Shown one piece after another: positions 6,205 to 12,215 of a DNA stretch of 12,215 bases. How positions within the stretch are numbered: position 1 is the stretch's first letter; every line of letters begins with the position of its first letter. The notes below the pieces were generated by a model. It saw only the letters and a program-made list of their open reading frames with translations, was not told the DNA's origin and did not search any database. The stretch is from positions 1 through 12,215 of the forward strand of contig DDMF01000048.1 in the NCBI GenBank assembly GCA_002340515.1. Direction: 5' to 3'. The position numbers and the translations under genes were made by a program. The DNA is from Rhodobacteraceae bacterium UBA2553 (lineage in GTDB: Bacteria; Pseudomonadota; Alphaproteobacteria; Rhodobacterales; Rhodobacteraceae).

Positions 6205-7557
6205 CTAGAACATCACCCCGACCAGCCAAAGCGTAATGCCCGGGAAGCCAACCAAGATCACCACACGGATCAAGTCAGACAACACAAAAGGCGCCACACC
6301 GCGATAGGTTGCCGCCATAGGAATGTCGCGCGCCATCGAGTTGATAATAAAGAGGTTCATGCCAACAGGTGGCGTGATCAAACCGACCTCAACCACGATC
6401 AACGCCAGGATCCCAAACCAGATGCCCGCCTCTTCCGGGGTCAGGCCGAAATCCAAGACTTCTACGATCGGGTAGAAGATCGGAATGGTCAGCAGGATCA
6501 TCGACAGACTGTCCATGACGCACCCAAAAATCAGATAGGCAACCAGCATGACGGTCAGGACCATCAGGGGGGCGAACCCCTGCCCTGTGACCCATTCCGC
6601 CAGCATCTGTGGCGCTTGGGTGAAGGCGAGGAAGGAATTGAATATCTGCGCACCAAGCACGATGAAAAAGATCATCGCCGTGGATTGCGCTGTGGCGAGG
6701 ATGGAATCCAAGAACCCTTTCCAGGTCAGACCACCCGTCATCACGCCATACATTCCGGTTGCAACCGCGCCCACAGCGGCCCCTTCGGTCGGGGTGAACA
6801 ATGCCTGCACCCCCTCACGTGTCCAATTCCAGTCGCCAGCAATGCCACCCATAACCAAGCCAAAGATGACAACAACAGGCCAGATGGAAAGAAGCGTTTT
6901 GAAACGCTGAAGATACGGCACACGGTCCGCAGTGGTGGCACTGTCAGGGTTGATCCGCACCATGATCGCAACCGTCAGCATGTAACCAAGGGCCGCCAGT
7001 ATTCCCGGAACCAAAGCCGCGATGAACATTTTAACGATGTTCTGTTCCGTCAGGATCGCATAGATCACCAGAATAACGGATGGGGGGATCAGGATCCCCA
7101 AGGTGCCACCAGCGGCCAAAACCCCCGTGGAGAGCGCGTCGGAATAACCCCGTTTGCGCATCTCCGGCAAAGCCACCTGCCCCATGGTTGAGGCTGTTGC
7201 AAGCGATGATCCACAGACCGCGCCAAAGCCCGCACAGGCCCCCACGGCCGCCATCGCAACGCCGCCTTTTCGGTGCCCAAGCCAATCAGAGGCGGCGTTA
7301 AACAACGCCCCGGACATGCCGGACTTGGTCGCAAACTGCCCCATCAGCAAAAACAGAGGCACAATCGACAGGGAATAGCTGGAAAACGTGTCATAGCTGA
7401 GTGTTTTCAGCTGGCTCAGCGTCACATTCGGACGCCCCATCATGTACCAAATTCCAAAAAACCCCGTAAGCCCCATCGACAAGCCGATTGGCAATCTCAA
7501 AAAGATCGCAATAAGCATCAGAACAAAGGCGAAAATAGCTAGCTCTAGACCGGTCAT
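6205..7557 (-). CDS. dctM: TRAP transporter large permease DctM
   Basis: A 450-residue, strongly hydrophobic inner-membrane protein, the transport subunit of a tripartite ATP-independent periplasmic transporter that uses a sodium gradient. DctM signatures are present: PLFLLMGQ near residue 67, CGSSLATASTMG near 115, GTLGILIPPSV near 150, FTPTEGAAVGAV near 258, GCVMDSLSMILLTIPIFYP and GLITPPVGMNLF in the C-terminal half. Length and about 12 membrane segments are normal for the family. Its ATG overlaps the dctQ stop (ATGA, 7554-7557), so the two are translationally coupled. It is the last gene of the dctPQM operon; a strong hairpin follows. Confidence 0.96.
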   Translation of the reverse strand: MTGLELAIFAFVLMLIAIFLRLPIGLSMGLTGFFGIWYMMGRPNVTLSQLKTLSYDTFSSYSLSIVPLFLLMGQFATKSGMSGALFNAASDWLGHRKGGVAMAAVGACAGFGAVCGSSLATASTMGQVALPEMRKRGYSDALSTGVLAAGGTLGILIPPSVILVIYAILTEQNIVKMFIAALVPGILAALGYMLTVAIMVRINPDSATTADRVPYLQRFKTLLSIWPVVVIFGLVMGGIAGDWNWTREGVQALFTPTEGAAVGAVATGMYGVMTGGLTWKGFLDSILATAQSTAMIFFIVLGAQIFNSFLAFTQAPQMLAEWVTGQGFAPLMVLTVMLVAYLIFGCVMDSLSMILLTIPIFYPIVEVLDFGLTPEEAGIWFGILALIVVEVGLITPPVGMNLFIINSMARDIPMAATYRGVAPFVLSDLIRVVILVGFPGITLWLVGVMF

Positions 7558-8150
7558 ACGTGTTCCTCCCGACCATCAAGCATCCAGTTGAGCGAGCGCC
7601 ATATCGTGTAAACGCTCACCAGGAAAAACAGTGTTGCACCGACCAATGAAAAACCAAACGGAATCCACACCGGAAGCTCCAACTCATAAGTGCTTTCGGC
7701 AAAGAATGGTTTTGAACCCATCCCTAAAATCGCACGCGCTCCGTCAGACCCAAAGGGAAACTTCTCGCCAAAACCAAGCCACAACCGCCAGAGGATGACA
7801 AAAGCCGCAAGCGACAGCATGACATCCCCAACCAAGCCAAGAAAGGCTTGCGTTCTATCGGAAAGGCGCGAGATGAAGATATCGACGGTCACATGGCCGC
7901 GGCGCAACTGACACCAAGGCAGAAAGGAAAACACGGCAATCGCACAGCCCATTTCCACGATTTCAAAATCCCCTTTGATTGGACCCAATCCAAATCCAAG
8001 CAGGGCCCGTCCGATAACTGACGCAACGGTGGTTAAAGCAATACCAGCCAGAACCACCCCGCCAAAATATGCCAGCCCACGGCTGATCCGTTCCATGATC
8101 CGCCCCACGCGAACCTCTGTTGATTTGGCCAATGCCATTGGCGCCCCCAT
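7554..8150 (-). CDS. dctQ: TRAP transporter small permease DctQ
   Basis: A 198-residue inner-membrane subunit that holds DctM and docks the binding protein. Four membrane segments are visible (about 26-48, 62-80, 101-123, 160-186), with the DctQ pattern E-VE...F-F-LPWCQLRRGHVTVDIF at 62-92. The loop between segments 3 and 4 (about 124-159, rich in charged and aromatic residues) is longer than in short DctQ proteins. The start is uncertain: 8150 has no good ribosome site; ATGs at 8138 (GGGGG just upstream) and 8096 (GGGGCGG upstream) are alternatives. A 12-bp tandem duplication occupies the expected ribosome-binding region. It overlaps dctM by 4 bp and follows dctP after a hairpin-containing gap of about 120 bp. 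Confidence 0.93.
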   Translation of the reverse strand: MGAPMALAKSTEVRVGRIMERISRGLAYFGGVVLAGIALTTVASVIGRALLGFGLGPIKGDFEIVEMGCAIAVFSFLPWCQLRRGHVTVDIFISRLSDRTQAFLGLVGDVMLSLAAFVILWRLWLGFGEKFPFGSDGARAILGMGSKPFFAESTYELELPVWIPFGFSLVGATLFFLVSVYTIWRSLNWMLDGREEHV

Positions 8151-8151
8151 A

Positions 8152-8174
8152 TCTGGAAAAACGTCTGGAAAAAC
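8152..8174 (-). repeat. 12-bp tandem repeat just before dctQ
   Basis: TCTGGAAAAAC (plus strand) occurs at 8152-8162 and 8164-8174, a 12-bp period with a single-base spacer. It lies immediately 5' of the dctQ ATG at 8150, where a Shine-Dalgarno sequence would be expected; the nearest one, AGGTGA, lies beyond it. Confidence 0.85.
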
Positions 8175-8226
8175 TCACCTATAGCGACACAATACGTAGA
8201 ACGTCAGTCGCGACTTGATGAGAGAG

Positions 8227-8253
8227 CTCCGAGCCATTTTATACGGCTCGGAG
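8227..8253 (-). terminator. Intercistronic hairpin between dctP and dctQ
   Basis: CTCCGAGCC (8227-8235) and GGCTCGGAG (8245-8253) form a perfect 9-bp stem with a 9-nt AT-rich loop, 19 bp past the dctP stop. There is no U-tract after it on the minus strand, so it is more likely an mRNA-stabilising or partially attenuating hairpin than a full terminator. Such structures are known to raise binding-protein levels over membrane subunits. Confidence 0.7.
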
Positions 8254-8271
8254 AGGTTTCTTTAGGTCAGA

Positions 8272-9309
8272 TCAGTTGCCACTGTGCTTGGCAACCAGTT
8301 CTTGTGCCATCGACACCATACCTGCGCCGTCCAGACCTTTCGAAGCCATATCCTCGGCCCATGCTGCGGTCTGTTTGTCGCCAATCATCCTAAGTTCACT
8401 TACAACGGCATCGTCCAGCGTATGAATTTTGTTGCCCTTGTCGGACACCACTTTCATCCCAAGCGCGTCGCCTTCGTCCATCGCGCGTCCGGCCCAGCCC
8501 GAGGCATCAAGGCCAGAGTTGGCATCAATCACCGCTTTCAGATCGTCTGGAAGGCTGTTGTAGGTGTCTTTGTTCATCGCCCAAATAAAGAATGTATTAT
8601 AAAGCGCACGATCGCCGCCGATCTGCGTATGGCTTTCGGCCAATTCATGCACTTTCAGCGGCGGAACAATTTCCCAGGGGATAACGCCACCATCGACAAC
8701 GCCTTTGGACAACGCTTCCGGGAAGGCTGGCACCGGCATACCAACCGGGGTTGCCCCAAGTGTTTCAAGCAATTGGTTCGCCTGACGCGACGGTCCGCGC
8801 AGTTTCAGGCCAGCAAAATCAGCCGAGGCCATGATTGGCTCGCCTTTCTTGTGGATAACGCCGGGGCCATGGACGTGGGTCGCCATCAAATGCACATCAT
8901 TCATGCGCTCCATCAGGTATTTTTCGGAGAATTCCCACGCCGCTTTTGACGAGGCTTCCGCGCTCATCGACGTCATAAAGGGCAGTTCAAACGCCTCTGC
9001 TTCGGGGAAACGACCCGGCGTATAGGCGGGCAAGGCCCAACCGCAATCGATCACACCATCGCGGATTTGATCATAGAGCGCAGGGGGTTTGCCGCCCAAT
9101 TGCATCGCGGGATAGATCTCTACCTTAATGCGGCCACCACTTTCCTTTTCGATTTTTTCAGCCCAAGGGACCATGAAAAATTTCGGGACCGATCCTTTGG
9201 GTGACAAGAAGTGCTGACAACGGAGTGTCACATCCTGTGCAAACCCAGCCGTGGCTGAAAGTCCAAGTGCAAGTGCGCCCGCAAGGGCTGTGTTCAAGGT
9301 GATCTTCAT
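8272..9309 (-). CDS. dctP: TRAP transporter periplasmic substrate-binding protein DctP
   Basis: A 345-residue binding protein that delivers substrate to DctQM. A signal peptide is clear: MKIT, a hydrophobic Leu/Ala core, and cleavage after GFA at residue 24. The mature part has the family order: LGGKPPALYDQIRDGVID, PGRFPEAEAFELPF, FAGLKLRGPSRQANQLLETLGATPVGMPV split around R171, and ALSKGVVDGGVIPWE. R171 matches the conserved Arg that bonds a substrate carboxylate, so an organic acid or other carboxylated ligand is expected; the exact one cannot be told. The start at 9309 is chosen over 9324 because GGGAGG precedes it by about 7 nt and gives a proper signal peptide. It is the first gene of the operon and lies downstream of two palindromes. 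Confidence 0.96.
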   Translation of the reverse strand: MKITLNTALAGALALGLSATAGFAQDVTLRCQHFLSPKGSVPKFFMVPWAEKIEKESGGRIKVEIYPAMQLGGKPPALYDQIRDGVIDCGWALPAYTPGRFPEAEAFELPFMTSMSAEASSKAAWEFSEKYLMERMNDVHLMATHVHGPGVIHKKGEPIMASADFAGLKLRGPSRQANQLLETLGATPVGMPVPAFPEALSKGVVDGGVIPWEIVPPLKVHELAESHTQIGGDRALYNTFFIWAMNKDTYNSLPDDLKAVIDANSGLDASGWAGRAMDEGDALGMKVVSDKGNKIHTLDDAVVSELRMIGDKQTAAWAEDMASKGLDGAGMVSMAQELVAKHSGN

Positions 9310-9428
9310 TTCGTTTCCTCCCAAAACGCGGTATCTAGACAGTATGTTACAGGCGAAGGCCTTTCGGCGTAATTAAATTGCCCATTACATGTATAAAATC
9401 AGGCTATAGATCATTAGGCAAGAATTTT

Positions 9429-9442
9429 CGACCGTACGGTCG
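9429..9442. promoter_or_regulatory. Perfect 14-bp palindrome CGACCGTACGGTCG upstream of dctP
   Basis: CGACCGTACGGTCG (9429-9442) lies 120 bp upstream of the dctP start. Its form resembles operators of TetR-type regulators (ACCG...CGGT halves). A tentative -35 (TTGCCT on the minus strand, 9421-9416) with an AT-rich -10 region near 9392-9399 follows it, placing the palindrome just upstream of the possible promoter. No TetR gene is in the window. Confidence 0.55.
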
Positions 9443-9485
9443 GTTTTACTTTGGTCGCGTTTTTTAGGATTCGTAGCGAGAGCTC

Positions 9486-9499
9486 GTTGCATATGCAAC
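9486..9499. promoter_or_regulatory. Perfect 14-bp palindrome GTTGCATATGCAAC
   Basis: GTTGCATATGCAAC (9486-9499) lies in the gap between dctP and the zinc-peptidase gene, 43 bp from the first palindrome but of unrelated sequence. It has the form of a dimeric HTH-protein site. It could belong to the dctPQM control region; the cognate regulator is unknown. Confidence 0.5.
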
Positions 9500-9588
9500 A
9501 TTTAATTAACGCGTTCACGGTCGCGACCTCGCGCACCTCCCCGTCAACACCCCGCATTGGCCCCCTCATGAAGGATACGCACCCGCCC

Positions 9589-10443
9589 CTAAAGCCTATT
9601 GGCAGAAAATGTGTCGCAGACATTCAGATCGCCACTTTCATAACCAATCTCAAACCATTTGGCCCTTTGCTTTGAGGTGCCATGGGTGAATGTGTGTGGC
9701 ATCGGTGTCCGACCGGAATTGCGTTGCAATGTATCATCCCCGATTTGGCGCGCTGCATTGATTGCCTCTTGAAGATCCCCGCTTTCGAGCGATCCGAACT
9801 GGCGTTCCACCTGTCGCGCCCAAATGCCCGAGTAACAATCAGCCTGTAATTCGATGCGAACTGAAATGGCGTTGCTTTCCTCTTGGCTGACGCGCTGTCG
9901 CACAGAATTGGCTTTGCCCAAAATTCCCAGCTCGTTTTGCACATGATGCGCAACCTCATGAGCGACGACATAAGCCGCAGCAAAGTCGCCTTTGGCGCCA
10001 AGCTGGCCGGACAACGTGGTAAAAAAATCGGTATCCAAATAGATCTTGCGGTCCCCTGGGCAGTAAAACGGTCCCGTCGCACCGGACGCCCCACCACAGG
10101 GGCTTTGTGTCACCCCTTTGTAAAGCACCAATGTCGCCGGGCGATACGCCCCGTCCACCTGCGCGCGAAACACCTGATCCCAAACTTCTTCCGTATCGGC
10201 CAGTGTCACCGAAACAAACGTTCCTGCCCGCTTATCCGCTTCGGTGATGGTGGTGGTGGTGGTGGTGGATGCCGGTGCTGAGCTTTGCTCCAGCAAGGGT
10301 GTGACGTCAATTCCCGCAAAATATCCTAAGGCCAAAATAGCCAGCAACCCCAAGCCACCAATTTGCAGCCCACCGCCTCGGCGACCACCTTGCATCCGCC
10401 GGTCTTCAATATTGCGGCTTTCACGCCGACCTTTCCACTTCAT
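9589..10443 (-). CDS. ypfJ: YpfJ-type neutral zinc metallopeptidase, membrane anchored
   Basis: A 284-residue member of the putative neutral zinc metallopeptidase family (Pfam Zn_peptidase, YpfJ-like). The N-terminus is Arg/Gly-rich (residues 1-25, MKWKGRRESRN), then one membrane segment (about 26-44), a Ser/Thr linker with six consecutive Thr (60-65), and the catalytic domain. The zinc site is VVAHEVAHHVQ, with H162, E163 and H166; ELQADCYSGIW supplies the likely third ligand E198. Cys residues at 116, 128, 203 and 276 could form disulfides if the domain is periplasmic. The basic N-terminus before the segment suggests an N-in, catalytic-domain-out topology. The physiological substrate is not known for this family. 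GGGGGG about 8 nt before the ATG supports the start. It is divergent from yqaA. Confidence 0.93.
   Translation of the reverse strand: MKWKGRRESRNIEDRRMQGGRRGGGLQIGGLGLLAILALGYFAGIDVTPLLEQSSAPASTTTTTTITEADKRAGTFVSVTLADTEEVWDQVFRAQVDGAYRPATLVLYKGVTQSPCGGASGATGPFYCPGDRKIYLDTDFFTTLSGQLGAKGDFAAAYVVAHEVAHHVQNELGILGKANSVRQRVSQEESNAISVRIELQADCYSGIWARQVERQFGSLESGDLQEAINAARQIGDDTLQRNSGRTPMPHTFTHGTSKQRAKWFEIGYESGDLNVCDTFSANRL
10248..10268 (-). repeat. (TGG)7 trinucleotide microsatellite coding for a Thr run
   Basis: Seven perfect TGG units (plus strand) lie inside the zinc-peptidase gene and, in its frame, encode six successive Thr by ACC codons in the linker between the membrane segment and the protease domain. 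Gain or loss of a unit would keep the frame. Confidence 0.95.
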
Positions 10444-10481
10444 GGTGATCCCCCCGATGTTTCACAATCAGTTTACTGCGC

Positions 10482-10524
10482 CATTGCGTCCCGACAAGGC
10501 AAGATTGCTTGACCTGACGCAATG
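10482..10524. promoter_or_regulatory. 43-bp inverted repeat in the ypfJ/yqaA divergent gap
   Basis: CATTGCGTC (10482-10490) and GACGCAATG (10516-10524) are perfect 9-bp arms. Inside them AGGCAAG (10497-10503) pairs with CTTG-A-CCT (10508-10515) around an ATTG loop. The whole can fold as one long hairpin with a 6-nt bulge. It lies in the 121-bp gap between divergent genes and could be an operator or a structured leader. Confidence 0.5.
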
Positions 10525-10564
10525 AGCGTGTTTCGTGGGGGCAAATAAATGGGCACGATCGGGC

Positions 10565-11143
10565 ATGATTAAGCGACTGTACAATTGGACGATGGCGTTG
10601 GCTGAGGCGCCTTACGCGCTCTGGGCGCTTGGCTTTGTAGCCTTTTTGGAAAGCTCCGTTTTCCCAATTCCCCCAGATATTCTGATGATTCCAATGATCA
10701 TTGCCACCCCACGTCGCGCGTTTTTGATTGCGGGTGTGGCCCTTGTTGCGTCCGTTCTTGGGGGCGTATTTGGCTATTTCATTGGCTGGGGATTGTTTGA
10801 GAGCGTTGGACGCCCTGTTCTGGAATTCTACGGCAAGACCGACAATTTCGACGCCTTTGCGCGAACCTATAATGAATGGGGCGCATGGGCTGTGTTGATC
10901 GCGGGGGTGACGCCCTTCCCTTATAAGGTCATCACAATCCTGTCTGGCTCTACCGGCCTTAGCTTTCCGGTCTTTATGATTGCATCTGTTATTGCCCGCG
11001 GGCTGCGCTTTTTCATCATCGCAGCCCTCTTGTGGAAATTCGGCGCGCCCATTCGTACCTTTATTGAAAAACGCCTCGGGCTCATGTTCACCCTGTGTGT
11101 GGTGGGTTTGATCGGGGGCTTCTATCTGGTGAAATTCCTATGA
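10565..11143 (+). CDS. yqaA: YqaA-like DedA/SNARE-associated family membrane protein
   Basis: A 192-residue polytopic inner-membrane protein of the DedA (VTT-domain) superfamily, YqaA branch. Characteristic elements are FLESSVFPIPPDILMIPM (residues 28-44, with E29 and the re-entrant PIPPD), GGVFGYFIGW (66-75), AGVTPFPYKVITILSG (113-128) and the ARGLRFF segment (144-150). DedA relatives move or flip lipids such as undecaprenyl phosphate or support membrane energetics; the role of the YqaA branch is unproved. A GTG at 10535 would add ten residues, but MIKRLYNWTM is the natural-looking N-terminus. Neither candidate start has a strong ribosome site. Its last codons overlap the dsbB start (ATGA, 11140-11143), indicating one transcript. 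Confidence 0.92.
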   Translation: MIKRLYNWTMALAEAPYALWALGFVAFLESSVFPIPPDILMIPMIIATPRRAFLIAGVALVASVLGGVFGYFIGWGLFESVGRPVLEFYGKTDNFDAFARTYNEWGAWAVLIAGVTPFPYKVITILSGSTGLSFPVFMIASVIARGLRFFIIAALLWKFGAPIRTFIEKRLGLMFTLCVVGLIGGFYLVKFL

Positions 11144-11619
11144 AACTGATCAAAAACCTGACATTCACGCATTTGGTGCTGATGGCCACGCTTGGCTCCA
11201 TCCTTGTTCTGGGTGGCGCTTTTATCTTTCAGGCGTTTGGGTTTGCACCTTGCAAACTTTGCTTGTGGCAACGCTGGCCACACGCGGCGGCTATTGCCAT
11301 CGGCGCGGCAACACTGAGCACACAAAAACGCCTGTTGGCTTGGTTTGGCGCGGCAGCTGCAGCCACAACTTCTGCTCTAGGGTTTTATCATTCCGGCGTT
11401 GAACGAAAACTGTGGGAGGGGCCCAGCACATGCACCTCCTCCGGCCTGACCGGAGAGCTGGACCCCGCCGACCTGTTGAACCAAATCATGGCAGCCCCTC
11501 TTGTGCGCTGCGACGAAATTCCGTGGGAAATGTTCGGTGTCACGATGGCCAACCTGAACGCGCTTGGCTCAGCCGTATTGGCGATTATCTGGATTTTGGC
11601 CGCACGCAAAGCGGCATAA
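11140..11619 (+). CDS. dsbB: Disulfide bond formation protein DsbB family
   Basis: A 159-residue inner-membrane protein with four hydrophobic segments. DsbB reoxidises the periplasmic thiol oxidase DsbA and passes electrons to quinone. The redox pair C38-x-x-C41 (APCKLCLWQRWPH) sits at the first periplasmic loop, with R45 at the position of the quinone-binding Arg. The second pair is C98 (GPSTCTSSG) and C124 (LVRCDEIPWEMFG) in the second loop. All four catalytic Cys are present, so the protein should be active. The start at 11140 gives MKLIKNLTF and overlaps the yqaA stop by 4 bp; an earlier in-frame ATG at 11095 lies inside yqaA and is less likely. The gene ends at a clear terminator. No dsbA is in the window. 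Confidence 0.94.
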   Translation: MKLIKNLTFTHLVLMATLGSILVLGGAFIFQAFGFAPCKLCLWQRWPHAAAIAIGAATLSTQKRLLAWFGAAAAATTSALGFYHSGVERKLWEGPSTCTSSGLTGELDPADLLNQIMAAPLVRCDEIPWEMFGVTMANLNALGSAVLAIIWILAARKAA

Positions 11620-11627
11620 CCAAACGA

Positions 11628-11654
11628 AAACGCCCACCTAAACCGTGGGCGTTT
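11628..11654. terminator. Bidirectional rho-independent terminator between dsbB and the methyltransferase gene
   Basis: AAACGCCCAC (11628-11637) and GTGGGCGTTT (11645-11654) form a perfect 10-bp stem with a 7-nt loop; the stem ends in T on the plus strand and in T on the minus strand. It lies between convergent stops at 11619 and 11688 and serves both directions. Confidence 0.88.
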
Positions 11655-11687
11655 CAATCTCTGCATGGTCGTTAAAACCGGGAGCTG

Positions 11688-12215
11688 TTACTTCTTCATT
11701 TGCCGTAAGAACTGACGCAGCATACCGTGCATCATTTGCACATCCTGGCGCGTCAACGGCATCCGGCTCCACATGTTCCGAAGTGCGATTTTCATCACCT
11801 CAGCCTTGGTTTCGGGAAAGAAGAACCCAAACTCATCCAAACGCGTCTCGTAATGCTCGGCAAGCTTATCAACCTCGATCACGCTGGCCATTTCGGTTGT
11901 GGGCATGGACAAGACCTCATGGGTGATATCCGCCGTGTGGCGGCGCCATTCATAGGCGGTCAGCAACACACATTGCGCAAGGTTTAGCGACGCAAACTCC
12001 GGGTTGACCGGCACCGTAATGATCGCGTTGGCAACTGCAACGTCCGGGTTTTCAAGCCCTGTGCGCTCTGGCCCGAACAACACCGCGACCTTCTTTCCCT
12101 CAGCCCGCATCGCGCATGCCATTTCCATCGCACGTTCCGGGCTGACAATCGGTTTGGTCAACTCACGCGAGCGTGCGGTCGTGGCAAACACGAAATCGCA
12201 ATCCCCGACCGCCTC
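11688..12215 (-). CDS. trmJ: SPOUT RNA 2'-O-methyltransferase, TrmJ/TrmH family (5' end outside window)
   Basis: The C-terminal 175 codons of a gene that enters from the right edge. AdoMet-dependent SPOUT enzymes of this kind form the knotted dimer and, for TrmJ, methylate the ribose at position 32 of tRNAs. The visible part holds FVFATTARSREL, then VLFGPERTGLEN (SPOUT motif 2) and ITVPVNPEFASLNLAQCVLL (motif 3, the AdoMet-binding knot). The C-terminal tail from about residue 100 to the end is helical and charged, matching the extension of TrmJ proteins and not the shorter TrmH or TrmL. TrmJ is preferred but other TrmH-family members cannot be excluded. It is convergent with dsbB. Confidence 0.88.
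   Translation of the reverse strand, partial: EAVGDCDFVFATTARSRELTKPIVSPERAMEMACAMRAEGKKVAVLFGPERTGLENPDVAVANAIITVPVNPEFASLNLAQCVLLTAYEWRRHTADITHEVLSMPTTEMASVIEVDKLAEHYETRLDEFGFFFPETKAEVMKIALRNMWSRMPLTRQDVQMMHGMLRQFLRQMKK

Noticed and set aside
9414..9623. A 69-codon minus-strand frame between dctP and ypfJ
   Set aside because: It overlaps the 3' end of the zinc-peptidase gene, covers both palindromes, and has no family resemblance.

Overview
The window looks like chromosome of a marine alphaproteobacterium of the Rhodobacteraceae (Roseobacter group). This rests on recognisable family resemblance, not a database search: a modular RTX protein with a 'GTSGDDVID...YTGDPDGD' stretch, a DctPQM TRAP transporter, a PLP enzyme with the TKAPGGHSD active-site variant, and a YqaA/DedA gene coupled to dsbB. 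Base composition is moderately GC-rich. There is no phage, IS element, CRISPR array or rRNA.

Layout. (1) 1-2277, minus: the first 759 codons of a large acidic Ca-binding RTX protein, cut by the window edge, with two copies of a beta-rich module each followed by an RTX block; an 8-codon in-frame upstream ORF ends directly against its start. (2) 2278-3279: about 1 kb without a convincing gene, containing a hairpin, a 10-bp tandem repeat and three GGTTAAT motifs. (3) 3280-4383, minus: a Cys/Met-metabolism PLP enzyme, with a good sigma70-like promoter whose -10 lies inside a perfect 14-bp palindrome. (4) 4677-5874: a DeoR/YafY-type HTH-WYL regulator divergent from a small VOC protein, with GACAT/ATGTC half-sites between them. 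(5) 6014-6097, minus: tRNA-Leu(CAA) with its own promoter. (6) 6205-9309, minus: a TRAP operon dctP-dctQ-dctM, with a strong hairpin between dctP and dctQ and two perfect 14-bp palindromes upstream. (7) 9589-10443, minus: a YpfJ-type membrane-anchored zinc peptidase. (8) 10565-11619, plus: yqaA-like DedA gene overlapping dsbB by 4 bp, ending in a bidirectional terminator. (9) 11688-12215, minus: the C-terminal part of a TrmJ/TrmH-type SPOUT RNA methyltransferase, cut by the window edge.

How the genes fit together. Most are independent transcription units. Three groupings are supported: dctPQM as one importer for a probable carboxylate; the WYL regulator and VOC protein as a regulator/target pair; and yqaA-dsbB as a translationally coupled membrane pair. 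No multi-gene system that is clearly new is visible. The least explained material is in the intergenic regions, which carry several perfect or near-perfect palindromes, and in the duplicated architecture of the RTX protein.
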